Assembly (NCBI RefSeq): GCF_026339935.1
Contig: NZ_JAPEPX010000001.1
Span: 2,757,001-2,821,000 of the forward strand
Direction: 5' to 3'
Length of the DNA: 64,000 nt
Source of the DNA: Streptomyces sp. NBC_01551
Lineage (GTDB): Bacteria > Actinomycetota > Actinomycetes > Streptomycetales > Streptomycetaceae
Shown: positions 43,501 to 50,424 of the stretch, piece by piece
How positions within the stretch are numbered: position 1 is the first letter of the stretch
Layout of the letters: each line of letters opens with the position of its first letter
Program-made: the position numbers and the translations under genes
The notes under the pieces: generated by a model
The model's database searches: none
Told to the model about the DNA's origin: nothing
The model's input: only the letters and a program-made list of their open reading frames with translations

Positions 43501-44252
43501 CCGCGCTGTTCGCGGAACTCGGTGACCGGTGGGGCCAGTTGCAGGCCTCCGAGCAGCTCGGTGTGCTCGCCGAGCTGGCCGGCGACTACCCGACCGCCGC
43601 CCGGCTGCACCGGGAGGGCGTACGCAGTGCGCAGGAACTGGAGCTCTGGACGCAGGTCTCCTTCCGGCTGGCGCGGCAGGGCCGGATCGCCCTGCTGACC
43701 GGCGACACCACCCGCGCGGCGGAACTCCACGAGCGGGCCCGGCGGCTCGCCGTGGAGCAGTCACACCGCCCCGCCGAACAGTTCGCGGAGATCGGCCTGG
43801 CGCTCGGCGCCCGCCGCGACGGCGACCTGGACGCCGCCGAGGCCCGGCTGCTGCCGTGGCTGGAGTGGAACCGGCGGCTCGGGGTCGATTCCGGGGCGGC
43901 GCTGGTCCTCGCGCAGCTCGGGTACGTCGCCGAGCTGCGCGGAGACCGCGGGCGCGCCGAGGAACGGCACCGCGAGGGCCTGGCGGCGGCCCGCCGGTCG
44001 GGCGACCCCCGCGCCCTGGCGCTGGCCTTCGAGGGCTTGGCCGGGGCCCTGCCCGCGGGCCGGGCGGCCCACGCCGCGACCCTCCTCGGCGCGGCCGCCG
44101 CCCTGCGGAAGTCCGCGGGCACGCCCCTGCCCGAGGCGGAACGCGCCGACGTGGACCGCGCGACGGCCCGCCTGCGCACCACCCTCGGCGACGCCGCTTT
44201 CACCGCCGCCTTCACCCGGGGCCGCACCCGGCCCACCGAACCCGACGCGTAG
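40533..44252 (+). CDS. AfsR/SARP-type regulator: BTAD, NB-ARC ATPase and TPR domains
   Basis: A 1239-residue regulator. An OmpR-like winged helix plus BTAD covers about 1-248 (MRFEVLGPVTVRTDDG, DLWGEDAPGNPGNTLQTKVSQLRRTL, EELGIDPGPELAALYEAILRQ). A 155-residue linker made almost only of Gly/Ala/Pro/Glu follows. The ATPase has Walker A TLTGPGGVGKTRLAL (near 428) and Walker B LLLVLDNCEH (near 510). The C-terminal TPR-like half contains another low-complexity Gly/Glu insert near 885-950. AfsR-type proteins activate specialised metabolism after phosphorylation. No biosynthetic cluster is adjacent in this window, so its targets are unknown. ATG 40533 begins the conserved domain. Confidence 0.9.
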   Translation: MRFEVLGPVTVRTDDGTPVPVPEAKVRALLAALLVHHGRPVAVDRLIDDLWGEDAPGNPGNTLQTKVSQLRRTLAGAEDGGRALVGYGPAGYTLRVSGEAVDAARFEELAGRAREESGVRTKSALLTRALGLWRGPAYADVRDAGFARAAVARLEEQRVTVREELAEARLELGEHAALADELNGLAGEHPLRQRLRAAQMRALYGAGRQSEALAVYGEVRTRFAEELGIDPGPELAALYEAILRQDPTAAAPVAPGAPGPGPGAPGAGPGAPGAGPGAPGPGPGAPGPRAGAAGAEPGAPGRRATTPGPEAPGRRATTPEPEAAAPEPWAMTAVPESEAAAPGAEAAGAEPGVPGRRAAAPGPGPGAAAPQAGAAAAGPEASGAGAAGAAAGAGVWVGGGLPASVGGLVGREEDVARVCAAVEAGRLVTLTGPGGVGKTRLALAAAARLADAPACSDGVWFVELAGARGSVAAVVAAALGVREDADGAGGSGARGEDAARERLAEAIGARGLLLVLDNCEHVVEAVATLAGELLRRAPGLRVLATSQEPLALSGEVLEAVAPLPEAEAVRLFAARAAAAAPGFTLSPDNSEAVALICRRLDGIPLALELAATRVRALGVHTLADRLHDRFRLLNQVRRDAPARQRTLRAVIDWSWELLKPDERVALRRLAVFCGGFTLESAEAVCAGGEIGTDEVLDLVTRLVDCSLVATAYGGDGARLRTLESVTAYGLERLAEAGAAEADAVRLRHAEHCTALAERAASHLHGPGQREWLRRLDDESHNLRAALDHAVAAGAGDLALRLVNALAWYWCLRGRIAEARAALDAALACATATGASGAAVAGAHARRAAFAALAGTPDGPGEADLESADARGRWLLEFARLGFADAGAGAGAGEDAGAREDGEAEEGGGAREGGEGPTAGGPTGGGHPGGGDPGEGHPARGHACAGLDRLVAQFRGVGDRWGEAAALNALATRALYRGDLAELRRNAEASAALFAELGDRWGQLQASEQLGVLAELAGDYPTAARLHREGVRSAQELELWTQVSFRLARQGRIALLTGDTTRAAELHERARRLAVEQSHRPAEQFAEIGLALGARRDGDLDAAEARLLPWLEWNRRLGVDSGAALVLAQLGYVAELRGDRGRAEERHREGLAAARRSGDPRALALAFEGLAGALPAGRAAHAATLLGAAAALRKSAGTPLPEAERADVDRATARLRTTLGDAAFTAAFTRGRTRPTEPDA

Positions 44253-44325
44253 GGCCGTCACACTCGCGCCGCCCGGTTCGTCAGTGGGGTGTCGAACTGA
44301 AACCGCCTGACGAGGAGCGCCCCGC

Positions 44326-44673
44326 ATGTCCATCTCCACCGCCGCCACCGCCGTCACCGTTCTCGCCGCCGCCATGGCCGGCTTCTCGGGCTACTCGCTC
44401 CTCTCCCGCGCCGCCTGGGTCGTGGAGGCCATGACCGCGTACCGCGTCCCCCGCAGCTGGTGGACCTGGCTCGGCGCGGCCAAGGCCGCCGGCGCCGCGG
44501 GACTGCTGCTCGGGCTGTTCGTGCCCGTCATCGGCGTCGTCGCCGCCGTCGCCCTCGTCCTGTACTTCACGGGCGCCGTCGTCACCGTCATCCGCGCCCG
44601 CTCGTACGCCCACATCCCCTTCCCGCTGCTCTACGCGGCCCCCGTCATCGGAGCCCTCGTACTCGCCTCCTGA
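44326..44673 (+). CDS. DoxX family membrane protein
   Basis: 115 residues with four predicted transmembrane helices: AVTVLAAAMAGFSGYSLL, GAAKAAGAAGLLLGLFVPVIGVVAAVALVLYFTGAVVTVI and the terminal LLYAAPVIGALVLAS. The DoxX-type LGAAKAAGAAGLL segment and the short length fit the DoxX-like group. Function in Streptomyces is unknown; some relatives form redox-linked complexes. GAGGAG lies ahead of ATG 44326. It is 73 bp after the AfsR-like gene and may be read from the same region. Confidence 0.82.
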   Translation: MSISTAATAVTVLAAAMAGFSGYSLLSRAAWVVEAMTAYRVPRSWWTWLGAAKAAGAAGLLLGLFVPVIGVVAAVALVLYFTGAVVTVIRARSYAHIPFPLLYAAPVIGALVLAS

Positions 44674-44727
44674 GGGCTCCGCGGTGACGGGGGATCACGG
44701 GCTCACGGGCTCACGGGCTCACGGGCT

Positions 44728-45603
44728 TCACGGACTGCTCTTGACCCCGTCCAGGAACGGCTCCAGCACCGCGCGCCACGCGGTGGGCTGGTCGTAGTGG
44801 AGGTAGTGCCCGGCGTCGGGGATCTCGGCGTACTGGCCCTCCGGGAGGACCCGGACCATCTCCTGGGCCTCCGCGCGGCCGAGTTCGCCGTCCAGCCCCC
44901 GGACGACCAGCGTCGGGCAGCCGACCTGCGCGAGCTCCTCCCAGTGCGCGTCGTGCACCCAGGTCTCGCGCGCGGTCAGCATCTGGCGGCGGGAGAAGAG
45001 CGGACGCCAGCCGTCCGATGCCTGGTGCATGACCTCCGCGAAGAACGCGCCGCGGCCCGGGTCGGGGCGCTCCACCCGGGGATCGTCCTCGCCGAACCAG
45101 CGGCGGGCGGCGTCCTGGGTGGGGAAGGGCAGGGGCCAGCGGTGGAACCAGTCCGCCCACTCCTGCTGCGAGGCCTCGCCGAGGGCGGAGGCCCGCATGT
45201 CGCAGATGACCAGCGCCCGCACCAGATCGGGGCGGCGGGCGGCGAGCTGCCAGGCGGTGAGGGCTCCCATGGAGTGGCCGATCAGGGTGACGGGCGCCAG
45301 GCCCAGCTGATCGATGACGGCCTCCGCGTCGGCGACGAAGGCCTCGCGGGTGTACGGACCGACGGTCGGGCGGTCGCTCTGGCCGTGCCCGCGCTGGTCC
45401 AGGGCCACGACCCGGTGACGCTCGGCGAGCCAGCGGGCGGTACCCGTCCAGTGGAAGGCGCGGCCCATCAGGCCGTGGAGTAACAGCACTGCGGGCCGGT
45501 CGGGATCCACGGCGGCCACGGCACCCGCGGCGGCCGGTTCCCGGAACTCCCAGGCGGCCAGGCGGACGCCGCCGGACCCCGTCACATCGATGCGCTGTAC
45601 CAC
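44728..45603 (-). CDS. Alpha/beta hydrolase
   Basis: A 291-residue serine hydrolase: oxyanion-strand LLLHGLMGRAFHW (near 44-56), nucleophile elbow GHSMGA (Ser near 115), late acid in LVVRGLDGELG and His in PDAGHYLHYDQP (near 271). Closest in style to 2-hydroxymuconic semialdehyde / haloperoxidase-like hydrolases; substrate unknown. GTG 45603 is chosen because GAAGGGGG lies 9 bp upstream; a start at 45702 lacks one. The 3' end overlaps an ACGGGCTC tandem run (about 44697-44728). Confidence 0.87.
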   Translation of the reverse strand: MVQRIDVTGSGGVRLAAWEFREPAAAGAVAAVDPDRPAVLLLHGLMGRAFHWTGTARWLAERHRVVALDQRGHGQSDRPTVGPYTREAFVADAEAVIDQLGLAPVTLIGHSMGALTAWQLAARRPDLVRALVICDMRASALGEASQQEWADWFHRWPLPFPTQDAARRWFGEDDPRVERPDPGRGAFFAEVMHQASDGWRPLFSRRQMLTARETWVHDAHWEELAQVGCPTLVVRGLDGELGRAEAQEMVRVLPEGQYAEIPDAGHYLHYDQPTAWRAVLEPFLDGVKSSP

Positions 45604-45817
45604 CGCAGATGCACCCCCTTCGCTCCCGGCCAGACTATCGAACCCGTATTCGAAAATGCCTGTCTCGCCGCCAACACCGCTCTTTCGAGTGACCTTCCTC
45701 AAGGATTGGCCGCCGCTGCCGAGGGGATCTTTTCAACGGGGAGGCGGGCCGCTCGGGGAAGACGGTCCGAGGGGATGACCTTGAGAGCTCGGGGCTCCAG
45801 GTCACCAGGGGAGGATC

Positions 45818-45846
45818 GGCCCCGGCGCCGTAAAGGCGCCGGGGCC
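45818..45846. terminator. Terminator hairpin after the DtxR-type gene
   Basis: GGCCCCGGCGCC (45818-45829) and its exact inverse (45835-45846) close a 5-nt GTAAA loop. It lies 46 bp beyond the DtxR gene stop on the minus strand. Confidence 0.75.
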
Positions 45847-45891
45847 GTCCACGTCAGAGGCCGGATCAGAGGCCGGATCAGCGGCCGGCCG

Positions 45892-46584
45892 TCAGCGCTT
45901 CGCGACGAACACGTGGGAGGCGATCTCCGCGTCCAGCTCGGCGGCCTCGCCGCCGCTGCCGACCAGCACGCCGCCCGGGGACTCGGTCACGCTCACCACC
46001 GAACCGGGCTGTACGCCCGCCCGCCGCAGCGTGTACATCAGCTGCGCGTCCGTCTGGATCGGCTCCCCGATCCGCCGGACGACGACGGTCTTGCCCTCGG
46101 TGCCCGGGTCCAGCTCGTTCAGGCTGACCATGCCGTCCTCCAGGAACGGATCGGCCTCGGCCTTCTCCCCCAGCTCCTCCAGCCCGGGAATCGGGTTCCC
46201 GTACGGCGACTCGGTCGGGTGGCGCAGCAGCTCCAGCACCCGCCGCTCCACCGCCTCGCTCATCACGTGCTCCCAGCGGCAGGCCTCGGCGTGCACCTGC
46301 TCCCACTCCAGGCCGATGACGTCGACGAGCAGACACTCGGCGAGCCGGTGCTTGCGCATCACGCGCGTCGCCAGTCGCCGGCCCTCGTCCGTCAGCTCCA
46401 GGTGCCGGTCGCTCGCGACCGCCACCAGGCCGTCCCGCTCCATCCGCGCCACGGTCTGGCTCACCGTGGGACCGCTCTGATCGAGCCGCTCGGCGATGCG
46501 GGCGCGCATGGGGACCACGCCTTCCTCTTCCAGCTCGAGGATGGTGCGGAGATACATCTCCGTGGTATCGATCAGTCCGGACAT
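45892..46584 (-). CDS. dmdR1: DtxR/IdeR-family iron-dependent repressor
   Basis: A 230-residue metalloregulator that binds iron boxes when loaded with Fe2+. The winged helix is in MSGLIDTTEMYLRTILELEEEGVVPMRARIAERLDQSGPTVSQTVARMERDGLV. Metal ligands match the family: Met10 in TTEMYLR, and Cys/Glu/His in EACRWEHVMSE (near 101-107). The C-terminal SH3-like FeoA domain runs from about 150. The length and the divergent UPF0309 gene are the arrangement of S. coelicolor dmdR1, hence the symbol, offered with moderate certainty. ATG 46584 follows GAGGGG. An upstream in-frame ATG/GTG would add a non-conserved extension. Confidence 0.9.
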   Translation of the reverse strand: MSGLIDTTEMYLRTILELEEEGVVPMRARIAERLDQSGPTVSQTVARMERDGLVAVASDRHLELTDEGRRLATRVMRKHRLAECLLVDVIGLEWEQVHAEACRWEHVMSEAVERRVLELLRHPTESPYGNPIPGLEELGEKAEADPFLEDGMVSLNELDPGTEGKTVVVRRIGEPIQTDAQLMYTLRRAGVQPGSVVSVTESPGGVLVGSGGEAAELDAEIASHVFVAKR

Positions 46585-46894
46585 TCGTGCCCCTCGGATT
46601 GCGTGCGCTGGCCCTGCCCCCAATTCTGACGCATCGCGCCGACAACCGTCCCGTGCCGGGCGTCAAGGGCAGTCCTGGACATCCGTGGATCACCCCCGGG
46701 GCACCCACAGGACATCTCCCCCGCCCCTCCCCTCCCTTCAGCCCCGGGATTGACGGCCGTATTGACACGCCCTTGGTCCAGACCGCACGGTGAGCGGCGA
46801 GCACGGACACGGGCACGGGCAGGACACGGGCACGGACACGGGCACCCCAACGGCGCACCCCACCGCATCGCACTTCGGAAAGGGCCATCGGCGT
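46585..46894. other. Divergent promoter region between the DtxR-type gene and the SIS gene
   Basis: 310 bp with ATTGAC occurring twice (46749-46754 and 46761-46766), a DasR-like site at 46774-46785, and a GGACACGGGCAC-type repeat run (about 46801-46850). The repeat run is translated in some frames but lies upstream of the conserved SIS start. Confidence 0.5.
46772..46787. promoter_or_regulatory. Candidate DasR-responsive element (dre)
   Basis: TGGTCCAGACCG at 46774-46785 matches 10 of 12 core positions of the DasR palindrome TGGTCTAGACCA. It lies just after the TTGACA at 46762-46767 and 107 bp before the SIS start, so a GntR repressor such as DasR could block transcription. The downstream sugar-isomerase-like gene is consistent with N-acetylglucosamine control. 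DasR itself is not in the window. Confidence 0.5.
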
Positions 46895-47650
46895 ATGAGC
46901 GAGAGCAAGCTGGCCGGGCAGTTCTTCGACGCCGCCATCGGCCTGCTGGGGCGGGTGCGGGACGAGGAGGGCGAGCGGGTCGCCGAGGCGGGCGTGGTCG
47001 TCGCGGAGGCCGTCGCGGCCGGAAACCGGCTGTTCGCGTTCGGTGCCGGCCATTCCTCCCTGCCCGCCCAGGACGTGGTCTACCGGGCCGGCGGGCTCGC
47101 CCTGATGAATTTCCTGGCCGTCCCGGGCACCGTCGGCATCGACGTCATGCCGGCCACCCTGGGCAGCGCCCTGGAGCGGGTCGACGGCCTCGCCGGCGCC
47201 GTCCTGGACAGCAGCCCGGCCACCGCGGGTGACGTCCTGGTGATCATCTCCCTCTCGGGGCGCAACGCCCTGCCGGTCGAGATGGCCATGAACGCCCGCG
47301 CCCTCGGCCTCAAGGTCATCGGCGTCACCTCGGTGGCGTACGCGACGGAGACCAAGTCCCGGCACGCCTCCGGCACCTTCCTCAAGGACCACTGCGACAT
47401 CGTCCTCGACAGCAAGATCTCCGTCGGCGACGCCGAGCTGAGCCTGGACGGCATCGACGCCCCGTTCGCCCCCGCCTCGACCGTCGTGACCAGCGCGATC
47501 ATGCAGGCCGTGCTGGCGGCGGCGGCCGGGGAACTCGCCGCACGCGGCGTGGAGCCCCCGCTGCTGCGCTCGGGCAACGTGGACGGCGGCCACGAGTGGA
47601 ACGGGCGCGTGCTCAAGGAGTACGGCGACCGGATCTTCTTCCGGCACTGA
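46895..47650 (+). CDS. SIS-domain protein, UPF0309 family (sugar phosphate isomerase-like)
   Basis: A 251-residue cytosolic protein with a SIS phosphosugar-binding fold. Motifs: RLFAFGAGHSSLPAQDVVYRAGG (near 45-67), VLVIISLSGRNALPVEMAMNARALG (near 113-137), and the conserved C terminus PLLRSGNVDGGHEWNGRVLKEYGDRIFFRH. The family resembles the isomerase domain of amino-sugar enzymes. ATG 46895 (MSESKLAGQFFDAA) is used; the longer frame begins in His/Gly/Thr repeats. Divergent from the DtxR regulator and preceded by a DasR-like site. Confidence 0.88.
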   Translation: MSESKLAGQFFDAAIGLLGRVRDEEGERVAEAGVVVAEAVAAGNRLFAFGAGHSSLPAQDVVYRAGGLALMNFLAVPGTVGIDVMPATLGSALERVDGLAGAVLDSSPATAGDVLVIISLSGRNALPVEMAMNARALGLKVIGVTSVAYATETKSRHASGTFLKDHCDIVLDSKISVGDAELSLDGIDAPFAPASTVVTSAIMQAVLAAAAGELAARGVEPPLLRSGNVDGGHEWNGRVLKEYGDRIFFRH

Positions 47651-47783
47651 CCGGCGGGCGGGCGCCCGGCGCGCCGCGTCCTGCGAGGGCGGGTGCGGAC
47701 TCAGGACCGTGGCGCCGGGCGCCGGGGCCGCCTGGCCGCCTGGCCGCCTGGCCGCCTGCGGACCCTGATCCGCCGGACACCCG

Positions 47784-49112
47784 CTACGCGGGCCGGTGCG
47801 CCGCCAGGTCCAGGTCCGCCGCGACGCGGGCCGCGACCTCCTCCGCGTACAGGGCGTCGGCGCGCTCGAACGCCGGGCGCGAGGGTCCTCGTAGGAAGGT
47901 CAGGGCGCCCAGGGTGCGGCCCCGGCTGCGCAGCACCGTGGACAGCGCGTGCGCCGCTCCCTCCGGCCACTGGCGGGCCCGCGCCCAGGCCTCGTCCGCC
48001 CCGCCGCGCGGGGAGCTGCTGCGCACCGGGCCGATCCGGTCCAGCGCCTGCAACGCCGGGTGTCCGGCCTCGTACCGCACCGGGATCGCGCCCGGCCCCG
48101 GCAGCAGCAGCGTCATCCCGGACGGCGACACGGCCGAGCGGACGAGCCGCGGCCGCTCGGAATCCGGGCCGCCGGGCCGCTCCAGTACGTCGACCAGCGC
48201 ATGCTCCGCGAACCCCGCGAGCGCGAAGTCCAGCCGTACGGCGGCCGCCTCCGCCGCGTCCTCGCACTCGGCGGCGGCCCGGCCCGCCCGGTGGAGCTGG
48301 TTGGCGCGGAAGCGCAGCTGCCCGGTGTCCAGCTCGGCCCGGCGGGCCTCGGTGACGTCCTGGAACAGCAGGCCCACGCCGAGCGGCACCGGCTCCTCCG
48401 CCAGCGGCGAGCCCAGCCGCAGGAACCCGCACCGCCAGCAGCGCCGCCGTACGCCCTCCGGGGTGCGCACCGACACCCACAGCTCCACCGGGGCCGGCGG
48501 CGCCCCCTCGGCCAGGACGTGCTGGAGCGCGCCCTCCAGCTCCTCCACGCCCTGGGCCAGCAGCTCCCCGAGCGGCCGCCCCAGCAGCGCGGTGCGCCCG
48601 GAGCCGAAGGCGCGGGCGGCGTGCGCGTTGACGACGGCCGGGCGCAGGTCCACGTCGACCAGGACGACGCCCCAGGAGGCGTCGTCCATGAGCGCCTCGC
48701 TGAGGGCGATGGAGCGCTCCAGGTCGATCTGCGCGTGGACCTCGCTGAAGGCGCAGTACACGCCGGCGGGTTTCCCGTCGGCGCCCGGCACCCCGGCGGA
48801 CTGGGTCCGTACGAGCACGCGGCCGCCGTCCTTGGTCAGCAGGGCGAACTCGTGCACCTGGCGGCCCGGCGCGTCCTGCGCGGACATGAGGCGGTCCTGC
48901 ACGTCATGGGCGTCGGCGGGCCGTACGGCCCAGCCGGCGAACCCGTGCCGCCCCACCGCCTCGGCGGCGGACCAGCCCAGGATCCGCTCGGCCTCGCGGT
49001 TCCAGTGGGTGATCACGCCGCCGGAGTCGAACGCGCACAGGGCGGCGTCCATCCCGTCCAACAGCGCTGCGAGCAGATCGTCGGCGGTCTCACTACGTCC
49101 GGAAGCACTCAC
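47784..49112 (-). CDS. PAS-PAS-GAF sensor protein without an output domain
   Basis: 442 residues. PAS 1 covers about 10-125 (LLDGMDAALCAFDSGGVITHWNREAERILGWSAAEAVGR). PAS 2 is about 140-255 (DDASWGVVLVDVDLRPAVVNAHAARAFG). A GAF-like region lies near 275-435 (VEDVL-type helices, HALSTVLRSRGRTLGALTFLRG). Such tandem proteins in Streptomyces usually continue into a PP2C phosphatase (RsbU-like) or HATPase, but this one stops after the GAF region. It may therefore act as a stand-alone signal-binding partner. GTG 49112 follows GGGG. It is convergent with the SIS gene. Confidence 0.8.
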   Translation of the reverse strand: MSASGRSETADDLLAALLDGMDAALCAFDSGGVITHWNREAERILGWSAAEAVGRHGFAGWAVRPADAHDVQDRLMSAQDAPGRQVHEFALLTKDGGRVLVRTQSAGVPGADGKPAGVYCAFSEVHAQIDLERSIALSEALMDDASWGVVLVDVDLRPAVVNAHAARAFGSGRTALLGRPLGELLAQGVEELEGALQHVLAEGAPPAPVELWVSVRTPEGVRRRCWRCGFLRLGSPLAEEPVPLGVGLLFQDVTEARRAELDTGQLRFRANQLHRAGRAAAECEDAAEAAAVRLDFALAGFAEHALVDVLERPGGPDSERPRLVRSAVSPSGMTLLLPGPGAIPVRYEAGHPALQALDRIGPVRSSSPRGGADEAWARARQWPEGAAHALSTVLRSRGRTLGALTFLRGPSRPAFERADALYAEEVAARVAADLDLAAHRPA

Positions 49113-49259
49113 CTGGCACCCCCTGCAGGTGTTCGCGTGTGCGGCACGTCAGATCATTGAACTGGAACGTGACGCATCCCACACCGCTTTCTGCGGATTG
49201 GGCACGCGAATTCCGGTCAGGAAGCGTCCCCGTCGCGGACGTAAGCCAGAAATAAATGG

Positions 49260-49288
49260 TTGTGGCGCCGGAGGTGCGTGCCTAGGCT
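49260..49288 (+). promoter_or_regulatory. Promoter-like hexamers for the small transcript
   Basis: TTGTGG (49260-49265) and TAGGCT (49283-49288) are separated by 17 bp, a good fit to the vegetative Streptomyces promoter. Transcription would begin near 49295, a few bases before the ribosome site at 49302. Confidence 0.5.
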
Positions 49289-49321
49289 CTGTCGTACACG
49301 AGAAGGGAGGTGGTTCCCGAA

Positions 49322-49360
49322 ATGTACGGAAACCGGACGCGTGAGGTGGCTGCGGGCTAA
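49322..49360 (+). CDS. 12-residue open frame with strong ribosome site (MYGNRTREVAAG)
   Basis: ATG 49322 to TAA 49360. The ribosome site GAAGGGAGGTGG at 49302-49313 is the strongest in the window and is well placed. The frame overlaps GGTGGCTGC, which can pair downstream, so translating ribosomes would alter RNA folding. It is either a leader peptide or a true micro-protein; the sequence does not match a known family. Confidence 0.45.
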   Translation: MYGNRTREVAAG

Positions 49361-49431
49361 GCGCCCGTCGTCGCACGCACCCAGTGCGGTGCCCGGCGGG
49401 TTCGCCAGGCGCCAATCCCAAGCAGTCACCC

Positions 49432-49501
49432 GACCCGCGGGCTCGCCGGTACGTCCGGCCGGCTCCTCTCACTGCAGGAGAGGAACCAGAGCCCGCGGGT
49501 C
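49432..49501. terminator. Large bidirectional hairpin
   Basis: GACCCGCGGGCTC (49432-49444) and its exact inverse (49489-49501) form a 13-bp stem. The loop holds a nested stem TCCTCTC (49464-49470) / GAGAGGA (49478-49484). It would end the small plus transcript and also serve as the pdxH terminator on the minus strand. Confidence 0.65.
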
Positions 49502-49561
49502 GCCTGCGTTTACGCGTACATCGCGTACGGCCCGCCTACGGCGCGTACGGCCCGCCCGGCG

Positions 49562-50224
49562 TCACGGGCAGAGGCGTTCCACGAGCCACTTCTCGCCGTC
49601 GCGGACGTAGCGCAGCCGGTCGTGCAGGCGGTTCTCGTGGCCCTGCCAGAACTCCACCGCGTCGGGGACGACGCGGTAGCCGCCCCATTCCGGCGGGACC
49701 GGGACCTGCTCGCCCTCCGGGTAGCGCTCCTCCAGCTCCGCGTAGCGGCGGTCCAGCTCCGCGCGGGAGGCGATCACCCGGGACTGCTCGCTGGCCCACG
49801 CGCCCAGCTGGGAGCCATGCGGGCGGGAGCGGAAGTAGGCCGCCGTCTCGTCGCGGCCGGTACGGGTCGCCGTGCCGGTGACGATGACCTGGCGGGCGAT
49901 GGGGTGCCAGGGGAAGAGCAGCGAGACGTACGGGTTGTCCGCGAGCTCGCGGCCCTTGCGGGAGCCGTAGTTGGTGAAGAAGACGAAGCCCCGCTCGTCG
50001 AACTGCTTGAGCAGCACCGTGCGGGAGCTGGGCCGGCCGTCGGCCGTCGCGGTCGAGACGATCATCGCGTTCGGTTCGAAGAGGTGCGCGTTGGCCGCCT
50101 GCTGGAACCACCGGGTGAATTGCCGCACGGGGTCGTCCTCAAGGGATTCCTCGGCGACGATTTCCGAGCGGTACTGCTTGCGCATGAGGGCGGGATCAAG
50201 GTCCTGATGGGTCACGCCGGTCAT
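49562..50224 (-). CDS. pdxH: Pyridoxamine 5'-phosphate oxidase
   Basis: Oxidises pyridoxine/pyridoxamine 5'-phosphate to pyridoxal 5'-phosphate using FMN and O2; vitamin B6 salvage. The 220-residue protein follows the family end to end: [72 protein letters not shown] (FMN and substrate contacts), [16 protein letters not shown], and the C-terminal [19 protein letters not shown]...[11 protein letters not shown] 50224 gives a short, typical N terminus. Divergent from citrate synthase with 200 bp between. Confidence 0.95.
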   Translation of the reverse strand: MTGVTHQDLDPALMRKQYRSEIVAEESLEDDPVRQFTRWFQQAANAHLFEPNAMIVSTATADGRPSSRTVLLKQFDERGFVFFTNYGSRKGRELADNPYVSLLFPWHPIARQVIVTGTATRTGRDETAAYFRSRPHGSQLGAWASEQSRVIASRAELDRRYAELEERYPEGEQVPVPPEWGGYRVVPDAVEFWQGHENRLHDRLRYVRDGEKWLVERLCP

Positions 50225-50424
50225 CCTGCCGCAGGACGGCGCCCGGCAGTGTGCCGTATGTCACGCTTCCGCACGCCATCCGGAACCGCCAAAATCTTGG
50301 GGCCGGTCCGAGGGGCCCCGGAGGGGTCGCCGACGGCCGTGCCGGGCATCAACGGGGATGACCGCGCCGGACCGCGAATCACGCCGGGAGCCGCGCGTGT
50401 TCGCACTATCTGAGGAGCCGCCTG

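Larger units (their letters stand above)
49294..49510 (+). ncRNA. Candidate structured small RNA / leader-type transcript
   Basis: About 215 nt from a promoter-like site to a strong hairpin. No gene follows on the plus strand: pdxH is antisense, and the next plus gene is 900 bp on. It is therefore not an ordinary leader. The segment GGTGGCTGC (49345-49353) can pair with GCAGTCACC (49422-49430), and a 13-bp stem follows. It could be a dual-function RNA, a peptide mRNA, or a cis-antisense RNA for the 3' end of pdxH. Confidence 0.45.
49113..49561. other. Intergenic region holding a candidate stand-alone small transcript
   Basis: 449 bp between PAS-GAF (start, minus) and pdxH (stop, minus). It carries a plus-strand promoter-like pair (49260-49288), a strong ribosome site with a 12-codon frame (49302-49360), and a large hairpin (49432-49501). 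Longer open frames here are shadows with no ribosome sites. Confidence 0.6.

Noticed and set aside
45637..45652. TCGAA-N6-TTCGA inverted repeat upstream of the alpha/beta hydrolase as an operator
   Set aside because: Five-base arms occur often by chance, and no second copy was seen in the window.
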